Of a stretch of 64,000 nucleotides of DNA, positions 8,509-16,074 are shown piece after piece. The notes beneath the pieces were generated by a model. That model was not told the DNA's origin, did no database searches, and was given only the letters and a program-made list of their open reading frames with translations. Every line of letters begins with the position of its first letter. Position 1 is the first letter of the stretch. Source of the stretch: JAIBJN01 sp963699495 (lineage in GTDB: Bacteria; Actinomycetota; Thermoleophilia; Gaiellales; Gaiellaceae); NCBI GenBank assembly GCA_963699495.1, contig CAVOUB010000005.1, forward strand, positions 620,001 through 684,000, read 5' to 3'. Made by a program: the position numbers and the translations under genes.

Positions 8509-9314
8509 TTTCCCTCCAGGAACTTCTCGACGGCGGCGCGCGGCTCGTCGGTCGCCATCGAGAGCGCGAGCCAGTCCCGCGCGTGGTTGACCGTTTCGTG
8601 CCAGGCCAGGTCCCGCCAGAAGTTCAGCTGCTGCTTCGTGTAGCGCACGGTCTGCGGCAGCTTGGCTGCGAGCTTCTCGACGAGCTCGTCGACGGTCGCG
8701 TCCAGCTCGGCGGCGGGAACGGCGCGGTTCACGAGGCCCCACTCCTCCGCCTTCCGCGCCGGGATCTCCTCGCAGAGGAGGATGATCTCCCGGGCCCTGC
8801 GCTCGCCGACCATGATCGGGAGCCACTGGGTGGCGCCCCCCGCCGGGACGGACCCGTGCTGCGGCCCGACGTGGCGGATGTACGTGTCGTCCACGATCAC
8901 GGACAGGTCGCAGGCCATCTGCAGCTCGTTGCCGCCGCCGACGCAGACGCCGTTGATGCGCGCCAGCGTCGGCTTCCCGATCTCGCGCAGCTTGTCGTGG
9001 GCGTCCTTGAACGCGCCGAACCACTTCCAGTACTCGCCCGGCTTGCCCAGGTAGTCGCGGCTCCACGCCTTCAGGTCGGCGCCGACGCAGAACGCGCGGC
9101 CCGCGCCCGTGATCACGACGACCCGGATCGCGTCGTCCCAGGAGGCGTCCTCGGCAGCCCGCGCGATCTCCCGCAGCATGCGGAAGTCGAAGGCGTTCAG
9201 CACCTCGGGCCGGTTGAGCGTGATCGTCGCGCGGGGGGGTGCCTTCTCGTAGACGATCGCCTCGAAGCCGAGCTCGGTGGGGTCCCGTGGCGCCGGGTAG
9301 GACGGCTCGCTCAT
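8505..9314 (-). CDS. Enoyl-CoA hydratase/isomerase family protein with an altered second catalytic site
   Basis: The 269-residue crotonase keeps FCVGADL and Glu in GGGNELQMACD, but the second Glu region reads VGPQHGSVPAGGATQW, with Gln/His where hydratases have Glu. GGATQWLP and the later LLCEEIPARKAEEWGL are reminiscent of BamA/Oah-type ring-opening hydrolases, so a non-hydratase reaction on a cyclic or aromatic-derived CoA ester is possible. The ATG at 9314 overlaps the stop of the EthD-like gene (ATGA) and its own TGA overlaps the next gene's GTG, so the frame boundaries are well fixed. Cytosolic. Confidence 0.87.
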   Translation of the reverse strand: MSEPSYPAPRDPTELGFEAIVYEKAPPRATITLNRPEVLNAFDFRMLREIARAAEDASWDDAIRVVVITGAGRAFCVGADLKAWSRDYLGKPGEYWKWFGAFKDAHDKLREIGKPTLARINGVCVGGGNELQMACDLSVIVDDTYIRHVGPQHGSVPAGGATQWLPIMVGERRAREIILLCEEIPARKAEEWGLVNRAVPAAELDATVDELVEKLAAKLPQTVRYTKQQLNFWRDLAWHETVNHARDWLALSMATDEPRAAVEKFLEGK

Positions 9315-9589
9315 TCGACGGTCGCGAAATGGACCTGGAACGGGATGCCCATCTCCATCGCGTCCTTTCCGGTCGCCATGAACTCCTCCGTCCGCGCGGC
9401 TGCCTTGAAGGCGTCCAGGTCGGGGAACTCCCACTCGGAGTAGTACAGGTACGTGGGCTCCCCCAGCGGCGCGCCGAAGACCTTCCCGTGCCTGAACGTC
9501 CCGCCGGGCACCGCCTTGCAAAGCTCGGCGTGGCGCTCGTAGCGCTCCGCGTCCGGCTCCCCCTCGTAGACGACGAACACCCTGACCAA
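9311..9589 (-). CDS. EthD-family small protein
   Basis: A 92-residue dimeric alpha+beta-barrel type protein. It starts VRVFVVYEG and has the family features of a His around residue 20 (YERHAELCKAVPG), a strand with YLYYSEWEFPDLDAFKAA, and the C-terminal TGKDAMEMG. EthD proteins accompany degradative oxygenases and CoA-pathway genes, and their role is often unclear. The start is TTG at 9589, supported by an AGGGG ribosome-binding site about 6 bases upstream; an internal GTG three codons later is possible. It is 53 bases downstream of the aminotransferase gene and overlaps the crotonase start. Confidence 0.85.
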   Translation of the reverse strand: MVRVFVVYEGEPDAERYERHAELCKAVPGGTFRHGKVFGAPLGEPTYLYYSEWEFPDLDAFKAAARTEEFMATGKDAMEMGIPFQVHFATVE

Positions 9590-9642
9590 CCGGTTCCCCT
9601 TCCTCTCGGTGGCTGTCGCCGGAAGGATTCCCGATCCGGGCC

Positions 9643-10944
9643 TCAGGCGCCGGACGAGGCGGCGACGAGCGACTCCTCGAGGAGCTCGAGGCCGCGCTCG
9701 AGGTCCTCGTCGCCGATCACGAGCGGCACGAGGACGCGGATCACGTTCCCGTAGAGGCCGCAGGACAGCAGGACGAGCCCGCGCTCTCTGGCGGCGGCGA
9801 CGGTAGCGCCGGCGAGGCCGCTCGCCGGCGCTTTCGTCTCGCGATCCTCGACCAGCTCGAGCGCGAGCATCGGTCCGAGACCGCGTACGTCGCCCACGGC
9901 GCCGACGCGGGAGCCGATTCCTTCGAGAGCCTCGCGGATCCTCTCGCCGAGCTCACGCGCGCGCCGCTGGAAGGGCTCGCCCGCGATCTCGTCGAGGACC
10001 GCGACGGCCGCTGCGCAGGCAACCGGGTTGCCGCCGAAAGTGCCGCCGAGGCCGCCGGGGCCGACTGCGTCGACCACCTCGCTCCTGCCGGTCACGCCGG
10101 CGAGCGGGAACCCGCCGCCGAGTGACTTGCCGGAGACGAGGAGGTCAGGCTCGACGCCGTAGTGCTCGATCGCCCAGACCGGGCCGGTCCGGGCGACGCC
10201 GCTCTGCACCTCGTCGTCGACGTAGAGGATCCCGTGCCGGTCGCACAGCTCACGCAGGCGAGGGGGAAAGTCGCGCGGCATCGGGACGAACCCGCCTTCT
10301 CCTTGCACGGGCTCGAGCACGACACACGCGACCGCCTGGGGATCCACATCTGATTTGAAGAGGGCCTCGAGCCCGTGGATCGCGTCGTCGGTGGAGACGC
10401 CGCGGTACGGGTACGGGGCGTGGGCGCGGTAGACCTCCGGCGCGAACGGCCCGAAGCCCCGCTTGTAGGGCACGACCTTGCTGGTCATCGTCATGGTGAG
10501 GAGCGTCCGGCCGTGGAAGGCGCGGTCGAAGACGACGACCGCCGGGCGTCCCGTCGCCGTGCGCGCGATCTTGACGGCGTTCTCGACCGCCTCGGCGCCC
10601 GAGTTCAGAAGGAGGCTCTTCTGCTCGCCGCCCCGGCAGGGCGAAAGCTCGGCGAGACGGCGGCACACCTCGACGTAGGGCTCGTACATCCCGACCATGA
10701 AGCACTGGTGCAGGTAGCGGTCGACCTGCTCGTGAACGGCGGCGACGACCGCGGGAGGCCCGTGGCCGGCGTTCTGGCAGCCCAGCCCGCCGGCGAAGTC
10801 GATGTAGGTGCGGCCGTCGACGTCCTCGATGCGCGCGCCTTCCGCACGGGCGACGACGAGCGGGGAGGTCGCCACCCCGGCGGCGACATAGCGCTCGCGC
10901 GCCTCGACGACGGCGTCCGTCGCGCTGCGCTCCCTGAGGGCCAT
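9643..10944 (-). CDS. Class III PLP-dependent aminotransferase, GabT-like
   Basis: The 433-residue product is full length for omega-amino-acid/4-aminobutyrate transaminases. PLP contacts are visible: NSGAEAVENAVK (114-125), Asp244 in YVDDEVQSG, and the Schiff-base Lys273 in SGKSLGGGFP. It should move an amino group from an omega-amino acid to 2-oxoglutarate or pyruvate. The exact substrate cannot be read from the sequence. It is the first gene of a minus-strand cluster with EthD, crotonases and hydrolase-cyclase, which may mean amino-acid or amine catabolism that leads to CoA esters. Confidence 0.9.
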   Translation of the reverse strand: MALRERSATDAVVEARERYVAAGVATSPLVVARAEGARIEDVDGRTYIDFAGGLGCQNAGHGPPAVVAAVHEQVDRYLHQCFMVGMYEPYVEVCRRLAELSPCRGGEQKSLLLNSGAEAVENAVKIARTATGRPAVVVFDRAFHGRTLLTMTMTSKVVPYKRGFGPFAPEVYRAHAPYPYRGVSTDDAIHGLEALFKSDVDPQAVACVVLEPVQGEGGFVPMPRDFPPRLRELCDRHGILYVDDEVQSGVARTGPVWAIEHYGVEPDLLVSGKSLGGGFPLAGVTGRSEVVDAVGPGGLGGTFGGNPVACAAAVAVLDEIAGEPFQRRARELGERIREALEGIGSRVGAVGDVRGLGPMLALELVEDRETKAPASGLAGATVAAARERGLVLLSCGLYGNVIRVLVPLVIGDEDLERGLELLEESLVAASSGA

Positions 10945-11020
10945 GCGGCGAGTGTACTCGTTGGCCCGCTCAAGTCACCTTGGCCCGCGCGTCCCAATCC
11001 CTGCCGTTATCCTCGCCGCC

Positions 11021-11467
11021 GTGTCCGCGACATCCGTTGCGGTGGTGGTCTCGGTCATCGCCGGCCTCGCAGGGTCGATCCAGGTCGCAGTGAGCGGGGC
11101 CTTCGGCAAGCGAATCGGCGTCCTCGAGGCGACCGCGTTCGGATCGATCGCCGCGGCGCTCATCGTCTGCGCCGTCCTCGTGATCGCGCGGCAGGGCTTT
11201 GGGAACCTGAGTGCGAGCGTGCGCGAGCCGGCGTGGCTCTGGCTCGGCGGAGCGATGGGCGCGATCGTGGTCATGTCCATCACGTTCACCGCGCCGCGCA
11301 TCGGGACGTTCGCCACCATTGGGCTCCTGATCGCGGGCCAGTTGACGATGGGCGTCCTCATCGACGCCTTCGGCCTCTTCGGGCTGGAGAAGATTCCCGT
11401 GACGCCGGCCCGGGTCGTCGGCCTGGTGCTCCTCGCCGCGGGCGCGGCGCTCGTCCTCAAGCGCTAG
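11021..11467 (+). CDS. DMT-superfamily small transporter (YdcZ/DUF606 type)
   Basis: The product has 148 residues from GTG 11021, the family's usual length, with about five membrane segments. It starts with the typical VVSVIAGLAGSIQVAVSGAFGK helix and later has WLWLGGAMGAIVVM and APRIGTFATIGLLIAGQL. Related proteins are predicted small-molecule exporters, but the substrate is unknown. An earlier in-frame ATG at 10943 would add 26 non-conserved residues and overlap the divergent aminotransferase start, so the GTG is preferred. Confidence 0.82.
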   Translation: MSATSVAVVVSVIAGLAGSIQVAVSGAFGKRIGVLEATAFGSIAAALIVCAVLVIARQGFGNLSASVREPAWLWLGGAMGAIVVMSITFTAPRIGTFATIGLLIAGQLTMGVLIDAFGLFGLEKIPVTPARVVGLVLLAAGAALVLKR

Positions 11468-11503
11468 CCGCCGACGGACGGCGGACATGTCCCGGACATG
11501 TCC

Positions 11504-11558
11504 AGGGCCATGTCCCGGGGTCAGACCCCGGGCGTGGCCGCAGGGGACATGGCCTTGG
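11504..11558. repeat. Nested inverted repeat with the dispersed GGGGTCAGACCCC core
   Basis: An outer stem pairs GGCCATGTCCC with GGGACATGGCC, and an inner stem pairs CCCGGGGTC (11514-11522) with GACCCCGGG (11524-11532) around a single A. The 20-base core GGGGTCAGACCCCGGGCGTG (11517-11536) recurs twice near 29.7 kb. The size and position after a gene resemble REP-type elements. It may also act as a terminator for the transporter gene. Confidence 0.7.
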
Positions 11559-11625
11559 CCTTGTTTGCAGGGCTTTCGTGCTGAGGTGCGCCGGCGCGGG
11601 CTGTGGAGAACTCGAACGACCAGGG

Positions 11626-11649
11626 GGTCGACGGGCGCGCCCGTCGACC
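11626..11649. repeat. Perfect 24-base palindrome
   Basis: The left half GGTCGACGGGCG is followed at once by its exact reverse complement CGCCCGTCGACC. It lies in the palindrome-rich gap and could be a protein-binding site or part of a degenerate mobile repeat. No second copy was noticed in the window. Confidence 0.6.
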
Positions 11650-11775
11650 GGAGGACGGACCTTCGTCTCCGGGTACATCCGCAGCGTCTCGAGCGCCTGC
11701 TCACGTCCGAAGCCGAACTGCTGGTAGCCCCGAGCACCGCGGGCCGCGTCCTGCCGGTCACGTACAGTCGAAGCC

Positions 11776-12147
11776 GTGTCGCAGGCGAGAGTGGTCTTCA
11801 ACGGCCTCGCCGTGCTCTACCTGCTCGGGGTCGTCGTCCAGTTCTTCCTCGCAGGCCTCGGCGTCTTCGGGACGGCGTCCTACGACTACCACCAGGCGGT
11901 CGGGTTCATCCTCGGGGTCGTCTCGCTCGCCCTGCTCGTGCTCGCGATCGGCGCGAAGCTCCCCCGGCCGCTCACCGGCCTCGCCTTCCTCCTCTTCATC
12001 CTGAACGCGATCCAGATCGTCCTGATCCAGATCGACATCGGAGAGATCAAGGCGCTTCACGTCGTCAACGCACTCGCGATCGCGCTCGTCGCCAACATGC
12101 TGATGCACCGCTCGAGGCGCTACCTGGCCTCGAAGCTCGCGACCTAG
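11776..12147 (+). CDS. Four-helix membrane protein, DUF6220-like
   Basis: The 123-residue product has about four hydrophobic helices. His in SYDYHQAVGFILG and in KALHVVNALAIALV lie in membrane helices and could bind heme or metal, as in some small four-helix membrane proteins; that is inference. The arrangement matches proteins annotated DUF6220. The GTG at 11776 gives a compact start. Its TAG shares the CTAG at 12144-12147 with the convergent thiolase gene. Confidence 0.75.
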   Translation: MSQARVVFNGLAVLYLLGVVVQFFLAGLGVFGTASYDYHQAVGFILGVVSLALLVLAIGAKLPRPLTGLAFLLFILNAIQIVLIQIDIGEIKALHVVNALAIALVANMLMHRSRRYLASKLAT

Positions 12148-13316
12148 CCCCGTTCGAAGAGGGCTGCCTGGCCCTGACCGACCCCGACGCACAGGGTCGC
12201 CAGGCCGTAGCGTCCACGGCGTCGGCGCAGCTCGTGCAGGAGCGTGACGACGAGGCGCGCCCCGCTCATGCCGAGCGGGTGGCCGATGGCAATCGCGCCG
12301 CCGTTCACGTTCACCTTCTCCGGGTCGAGCCCGAGCTCGCGAATCACCTGGAGGCTCTGGGAGGCGAACGCCTCGTTCAGCTCGACGAGGTCCAGCGCGC
12401 TCACCTCGATCCCGGTCCGGTCCAGCAGCCTGCGCACCGCGGGAATCGGCCCTATGCCCATGACCCGCGGATCGACGCCCGCCACCGCGCTTGCCACGAA
12501 CCGGCCGAGCGGCTCGGCGCCCAGCTCGGCCGCCTTGTCCGCGCTCGCGATCACCAGCGCGGCGGCACCGTCGTTGATGCCGCTCGAGTTGCCGGCCGTC
12601 ACGGTGCCGTCCGGACGAAAGGCCGGCTTCAGCGCCGCCAGCTTCTCCAGGGAGGTGTCGGGACGAGGGTGCTCGTCGCGGCTGACGTCGCCGACCGCGA
12701 CGAGCTCGTCGTCGAAGCGGCCCGCCTCGGCGGCGGCCGCGTGCCGGCGCTGGCTCTCGAGCGCGAAGGCGTCCTGGTCCTCGCGGGTGACGCCGAACCG
12801 CTCGGCGACGTTCTCCCCGGTCTCGCCCATCGACTCCAGCGGGAACATCGCCTCCAGGCGTGGATTGGGGAAGCGCCAGCCGAGGGTCGTGTCCCAGGAG
12901 GTCTGGTTGCCGCGCGCGAAGGCGTGCTCTGGCTTTCCGGTGACGAGGGGCGCCCGCGTCATCGACTCCGCGCCGCCCGCCACGAAGAGCTCCCCGTCGC
13001 CCGAGCGGACCGCGTGGCACGCGGATACGACCGCCGAGAGCCCCGAGGCGCACAGCCGGTTGACGGTGACACCGGCGACCTCCTGCGGGAGGCCTGCGAG
13101 CAGAGCGGCCATCCGGGCCACGTTGCGGTTGTCCTCCCCCGCCTGGTTGGCGGCGCCGAAGTAGACGTCCTCGATCTCCCCGGGCGCGACACCCGCACGC
13201 TCGACCGCCTCGCGCACGACGAGCGCGGCGAGATCGTCAGGCCGCTCGCCGGCCAGGGCGCCTCCGTAGCGCCCCACGGGCGTGCGGACGGCGGAGAGGA
13301 CGACTGCCTCAGGCAC
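12144..13316 (-). CDS. Acetyl-CoA C-acetyltransferase / 3-oxoadipyl-CoA thiolase-like
   Basis: The 390-residue thiolase has nucleophile Cys89 (NRLCASGLSA), NEAFA, GGAIAIGHPLGMSG with the catalytic His, and the second Cys in LCVGVGQGQA. The segment AGEDNRNVARMAALLAGLP is typical of PcaF/PaaJ-type 3-oxoadipyl-CoA thiolases, so beta-ketoadipate-type cleavage is plausible, though acetoacetyl-CoA thiolase activity cannot be excluded. It lies 23 bases downstream of the mqnD-like gene on the same strand, so the two may be co-transcribed despite unrelated roles. Confidence 0.92.
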   Translation of the reverse strand: MPEAVVLSAVRTPVGRYGGALAGERPDDLAALVVREAVERAGVAPGEIEDVYFGAANQAGEDNRNVARMAALLAGLPQEVAGVTVNRLCASGLSAVVSACHAVRSGDGELFVAGGAESMTRAPLVTGKPEHAFARGNQTSWDTTLGWRFPNPRLEAMFPLESMGETGENVAERFGVTREDQDAFALESQRRHAAAAEAGRFDDELVAVGDVSRDEHPRPDTSLEKLAALKPAFRPDGTVTAGNSSGINDGAAALVIASADKAAELGAEPLGRFVASAVAGVDPRVMGIGPIPAVRRLLDRTGIEVSALDLVELNEAFASQSLQVIRELGLDPEKVNVNGGAIAIGHPLGMSGARLVVTLLHELRRRRGRYGLATLCVGVGQGQAALFERG

Positions 13317-13339
13317 GACCTGAGTCTACGGGTCCGGCC

Positions 13340-14188
13340 CTAGTCCACGAACTCGACGCGGACAGGGCGCTCGAAGGCGCCCGCTGCCTCGCCGCGGCGC
13401 AGGAGCTCGGCCACCGCCTGGCGGCCTTCCTCCCCGTAGTCCTCGGTCAGCTCGTTGACGTACATGCCGACGAACCGGTCGGCGAGCTCGGTCGAGAGGC
13501 CACGCCCGTACTGAAGCGCGTACTCGAGTGCCTCGTCGCGGTTGTCGAGACCGGCGCGGATGGAGTCGCGGAGCACGTCGGAGAGCTCGGGCAGCACGTC
13601 GGCCCCGAGATCCCGGCGGGCGACATTGATGCCGAGCGGCAGGGGCAGTCCGGTCTCCAGCAGCCACCACTCGCCGAGGTCGACCACGCGCTCGAGGCCA
13701 CGGCGCCCGTACGTGAGCTGGCCTTCGTGGATGAGAAGCCCCGCGTCGGCTCGACCCTCCTCCACCTCTTCCATGATCTGGTCGAAGGGCACTTCCCGGA
13801 AGCGGAACTCACCGCCGAGGTAGAGGCCGAGAACGAGGAACGCCGTGGTCATGCGCCCGGGGACGGCGATCTCGATGTCGGCCAAGTCGTCCTTCTCGAG
13901 CGGATGCTTCGAGACGACGACCGGCCCGTAGCCGGAGCCCATGCTCGCGCCGTGCGGGAGGATGAGGTACTTGTCCTGCACGAACGGGTACGTGTGCAGC
14001 GAGATCGCCGTGACCTCGAGCCGTCCCTCGAGTGCCCACTCGTTCAGGGTCTGAATGCCCTCGAGGACATGCTCGAACTCGAAGCCGCGCCCGTCCACAC
14101 GGCCGGCGGCGAGACCCCAGAACATGAACGCGTCGTCCGGGTCTGGACTATGTCCGAGACGAATATGCAGAGTGCGCGAGGCTAGCAA
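13340..14188 (-). CDS. mqnD: 1,4-dihydroxy-6-naphthoate synthase (MqnD), futalosine menaquinone pathway
   Basis: The 282-residue protein has the periplasmic-binding-like fold of MqnA/MqnD. Signatures are HSPDPDDAFMFWGL near the N-terminus, PGRMTTAFLVL, and LLIHEGQLTYG. MqnD converts cyclic dehypoxanthine futalosine to 1,4-dihydroxy-6-naphthoate on the way to menaquinone, the expected electron acceptor of the complex I encoded downstream. The start is taken as TTG 14188, giving LASRTLHIRLGHSP; no better ATG or GTG exists before the conserved HSPDPDD. Other mqn genes are not in this window. Confidence 0.88.
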   Translation of the reverse strand: MLASRTLHIRLGHSPDPDDAFMFWGLAAGRVDGRGFEFEHVLEGIQTLNEWALEGRLEVTAISLHTYPFVQDKYLILPHGASMGSGYGPVVVSKHPLEKDDLADIEIAVPGRMTTAFLVLGLYLGGEFRFREVPFDQIMEEVEEGRADAGLLIHEGQLTYGRRGLERVVDLGEWWLLETGLPLPLGINVARRDLGADVLPELSDVLRDSIRAGLDNRDEALEYALQYGRGLSTELADRFVGMYVNELTEDYGEEGRQAVAELLRRGEAAGAFERPVRVEFVD

Positions 14189-14237
14189 GCGCCCGCCCCC
14201 GATGTCCGGGCAAGGGACGGCGACTAGAATTTGAGGC

Positions 14238-14897
14238 GTGTCTAAACCCGATCTCTCGGCCGCGATCCAGGACTACCTGAAGGAGATCTACAAGCTCGAG
14301 GCCGAGGGCACCCGCCCCACGACGACCGCGATCGCGCGACGCATGGGCGTCGCGCCCTCGTCGGTGACCTCGATGCTGAAGAAGCTGGCGGCCCTTGGGC
14401 TCGCGGAGCACTCGCCGTACCGAGGAGTCGAGCTCTCGGAGGCCGGGACGAAGATCGCGCTCGAGGTCATCCGCCACCATCGCCTGCTCGAGCAGTACCT
14501 GGCCGAGACGCTCGGGCTACCGATCGAGGCCGTGCATGCGGAGGCCGATCGGCTCGAGCATGTCATCTCCGAGGAGCTCGAGGCGAGGATCGACGAGCAG
14601 CTCGGCTACCCGACCCACGACCCGCACGGCGACCCGATCCCGGACGCAGGGCTTCGGATGGAGACGAACCGCCTGCGCTCGCTCGACGCGCTCGAGCCGG
14701 GCGAGGAGGCGACGGTGCGGCACGTGCCCGACAGCGACTCCGAGCTCCTGCGCTACCTGGCGGGCTTGCGGCTCGTCCCCGGCGGGCGGGTGACCATGCG
14801 GCGCGCGGAGCCCTTCGACGGCCCGGTGACGGTGTCCGTGGACGGCGAGGAGCACGCGATCTCCCGCGAGCTGGCGATGCAGATCGGCATCGCCTAG
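14238..14897 (+). CDS. DtxR/MntR-family metal-dependent repressor with FeoA-like C-terminal domain
   Basis: The 219-residue product has a winged helix (about 7-65, recognition helix APSSVTSMLKKL), a dimerisation and metal-binding domain (66-140) and a C-terminal SH3/FeoA-like domain (150-219). It aligns to DtxR with a constant +2 offset. His81, Glu85, His100, Glu107 and His108 match DtxR ligands 79, 83, 98, 105 and 106, but Met10 becomes Asp12 and Cys102 becomes Asp104. MntR also has Asp at the first of these positions. Mn(II) or mixed Fe/Mn sensing is therefore more likely than classic Fe(II) IdeR behaviour. GTG start at 14238. Targets are unknown; the divergent mqnD-like gene is 49 bases away. 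Confidence 0.88.
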   Translation: MSKPDLSAAIQDYLKEIYKLEAEGTRPTTTAIARRMGVAPSSVTSMLKKLAALGLAEHSPYRGVELSEAGTKIALEVIRHHRLLEQYLAETLGLPIEAVHAEADRLEHVISEELEARIDEQLGYPTHDPHGDPIPDAGLRMETNRLRSLDALEPGEEATVRHVPDSDSELLRYLAGLRLVPGGRVTMRRAEPFDGPVTVSVDGEEHAISRELAMQIGIA

Positions 14898-14919
14898 CCC
14901 GTCCGACCGGCCGGGCCGG

Positions 14920-15261
14920 CTACGGCTTGTGGCCGAAGAACCAGCGTTCGAGCGGCTTCAGGAGCTCGTCCTCGGCGAACGGGGCCACGGCGGCGGTGAG
15001 CCCTTCCTCGGCGGACACCTCGAGGTCGTCCCGTAGCGCGTTGTTCGCCGCCGTGAGCGCGTCACCCATCTCGAAGCCCTCGAAGACGTAGTCGTCGGGC
15101 CGCGGCTGGGGCGTCTGGCGGTTGCCGATGTCGATCGCGCGCCCGACCGCCCAGAGCGCGCCCGGCCGGCGCTCGATCCAGATCAGGATGTCCTCGCGGC
15201 CGCCGTCTTCGCCCAGGCCCTGGAGGGTCCGGGAGGCGAATCGCATTCCGTCGGGCTCCAC
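14920..15261 (-). CDS. Conserved hypothetical protein
   Basis: The product has about 113 residues and no recognised family. It is mixed alpha/beta, with ILIWIERRPGALWAVGRAI, then a Pro-rich turn (RQTPQPRPDD), an acidic helical part and a C-terminal ERWFFGHKP. It has no signal peptide or membrane segment. The frame stays open far upstream but would run under the next two plus-strand genes, so a start near GTG 15261 (or ATG 15246, TTG 15270) is chosen, just before the divergent gene at 15286. Confidence 0.6.
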   Translation of the reverse strand: MEPDGMRFASRTLQGLGEDGGREDILIWIERRPGALWAVGRAIDIGNRQTPQPRPDDYVFEGFEMGDALTAANNALRDDLEVSAEEGLTAAVAPFAEDELLKPLERWFFGHKP

Positions 15262-15285
15262 AGAGGGCAAGGATACAATCGCGCG

Positions 15286-15555
15286 GTGGGCTTCTTCTCC
15301 AGACTCTTCGGCAAGGGCGAGGCGACGAGCACGGAGGCTCAGCGAGGGATCTCGAAGGAGGATGCTCTCGCGTCGTACGTCGTGCGCGAGCACCGGCAGG
15401 GTCGCTCGCTCGAGGACATCCTCGACGACCCCTATCTCAAGAACCGCGCGACGGACGAGCAGCGACTGCGCCTTCTGGAGCGGCCCGAAGTCATCCGTGC
15501 GGTCGGCGAGGACACGGCGGCGATGGCCGCCGAGCACGTCCGCGAGGCCACCTAG
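15286..15555 (+). CDS. Small hypothetical protein, amphipathic N-terminus
   Basis: An 89-residue charged helical protein. The GFFSRLFGKGEA N-terminus could be a membrane-associating amphipathic helix. Later segments are DALASYVVREHRQGRSLEDIL and a helical C-terminus. No family is recognised. The GTG start at 15286 has a TACAAT box about 12-17 bases upstream that could be a -10 element, giving a very short leader. It ends 6 bases before the GNAT gene, so the two are probably co-transcribed. Confidence 0.65.
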   Translation: MGFFSRLFGKGEATSTEAQRGISKEDALASYVVREHRQGRSLEDILDDPYLKNRATDEQRLRLLERPEVIRAVGEDTAAMAAEHVREAT

Positions 15556-15561
15556 AAGCCC

Positions 15562-16074
15562 GTGGCCGCCCGGCACCTCCGCGGAGAGCGCGTCACGCTC
15601 CGCCCACTGGAGGCTGCCGACGCGTCCCGGCTCGGGAAGATCGCGGCGGAGCCCGAGGTCTCGCGCTGGTGGCTCGGCCTCACCGAGCAGGACATCCGTG
15701 AGAAGGCCGGCCCGGACGAGGAAGGGCTCGTGTTCGCGATCGAGCTGGACGGTGAGGTGATCGGGCTCGTAGAGGCCTGGGAGGAGCCTGATCCCGACTA
15801 CCGCCGCGCGAACATCGACATCTTCCTCGGAACGGCCTGGCACCGGCAGGGGCTCGGAGCCGACGCCGTCCGGACACTCGCGCGCCACCTCTTCGAGGAC
15901 CTGGGTCACCATCGCCTCACGATCGACCCCGCCGTCGCCAACGAGCGCGCGATCAGCGCCTACGAGCGCGTCGGCTTCAAGCGCGTCGGCGTGATGCGCC
16001 GCTACGAGCGCGGCGCGGACGGTGAGTGGCACGACGGCCTGCTCCTGGACCTCCTCGCCGACGAGCTGACCTAG
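15562..16074 (+). CDS. GNAT acetyltransferase (RimJ/AAC(6')-like)
   Basis: The 170-residue GNAT-fold protein opens LRGERVTLRPLEAADA, has the acetyl-CoA pyrophosphate loop near WHRQGLGADAVRTL, and ends with AYERVGFKRVGVMRRY. It resembles the RimJ/RimL and aminoglycoside 6'-acetyltransferase groups. The acceptor cannot be told from sequence, and resistance should not be assumed. The GTG start follows the preceding stop by 6 bases. Its TAG shares CTAG 16071-16074 with the convergent cyclodeaminase-like gene. Confidence 0.85.
   Translation: MAARHLRGERVTLRPLEAADASRLGKIAAEPEVSRWWLGLTEQDIREKAGPDEEGLVFAIELDGEVIGLVEAWEEPDPDYRRANIDIFLGTAWHRQGLGADAVRTLARHLFEDLGHHRLTIDPAVANERAISAYERVGFKRVGVMRRYERGADGEWHDGLLLDLLADELT

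Larger units (their letters stand above)
11468..11775. other. 308-base intergenic stretch rich in palindromes
   Basis: Two GGACATGTCC palindromes (11483-11492, 11494-11503) are followed by a nested hairpin built around a dispersed GGGGTCAGACCCC repeat (about 11504-11558) and a perfect 24-base palindrome (11626-11649). On the minus strand, about 11655-11760 has a short protein-like run (GYQQFGFGREQALETLRMYP) without a credible start, possibly a gene remnant. No complete gene is seen. Confidence 0.6.

Noticed and set aside
11504..11649. Ends of an insertion sequence
   Set aside because: Palindromes are present but there is no transposase gene or target-site duplication between them.
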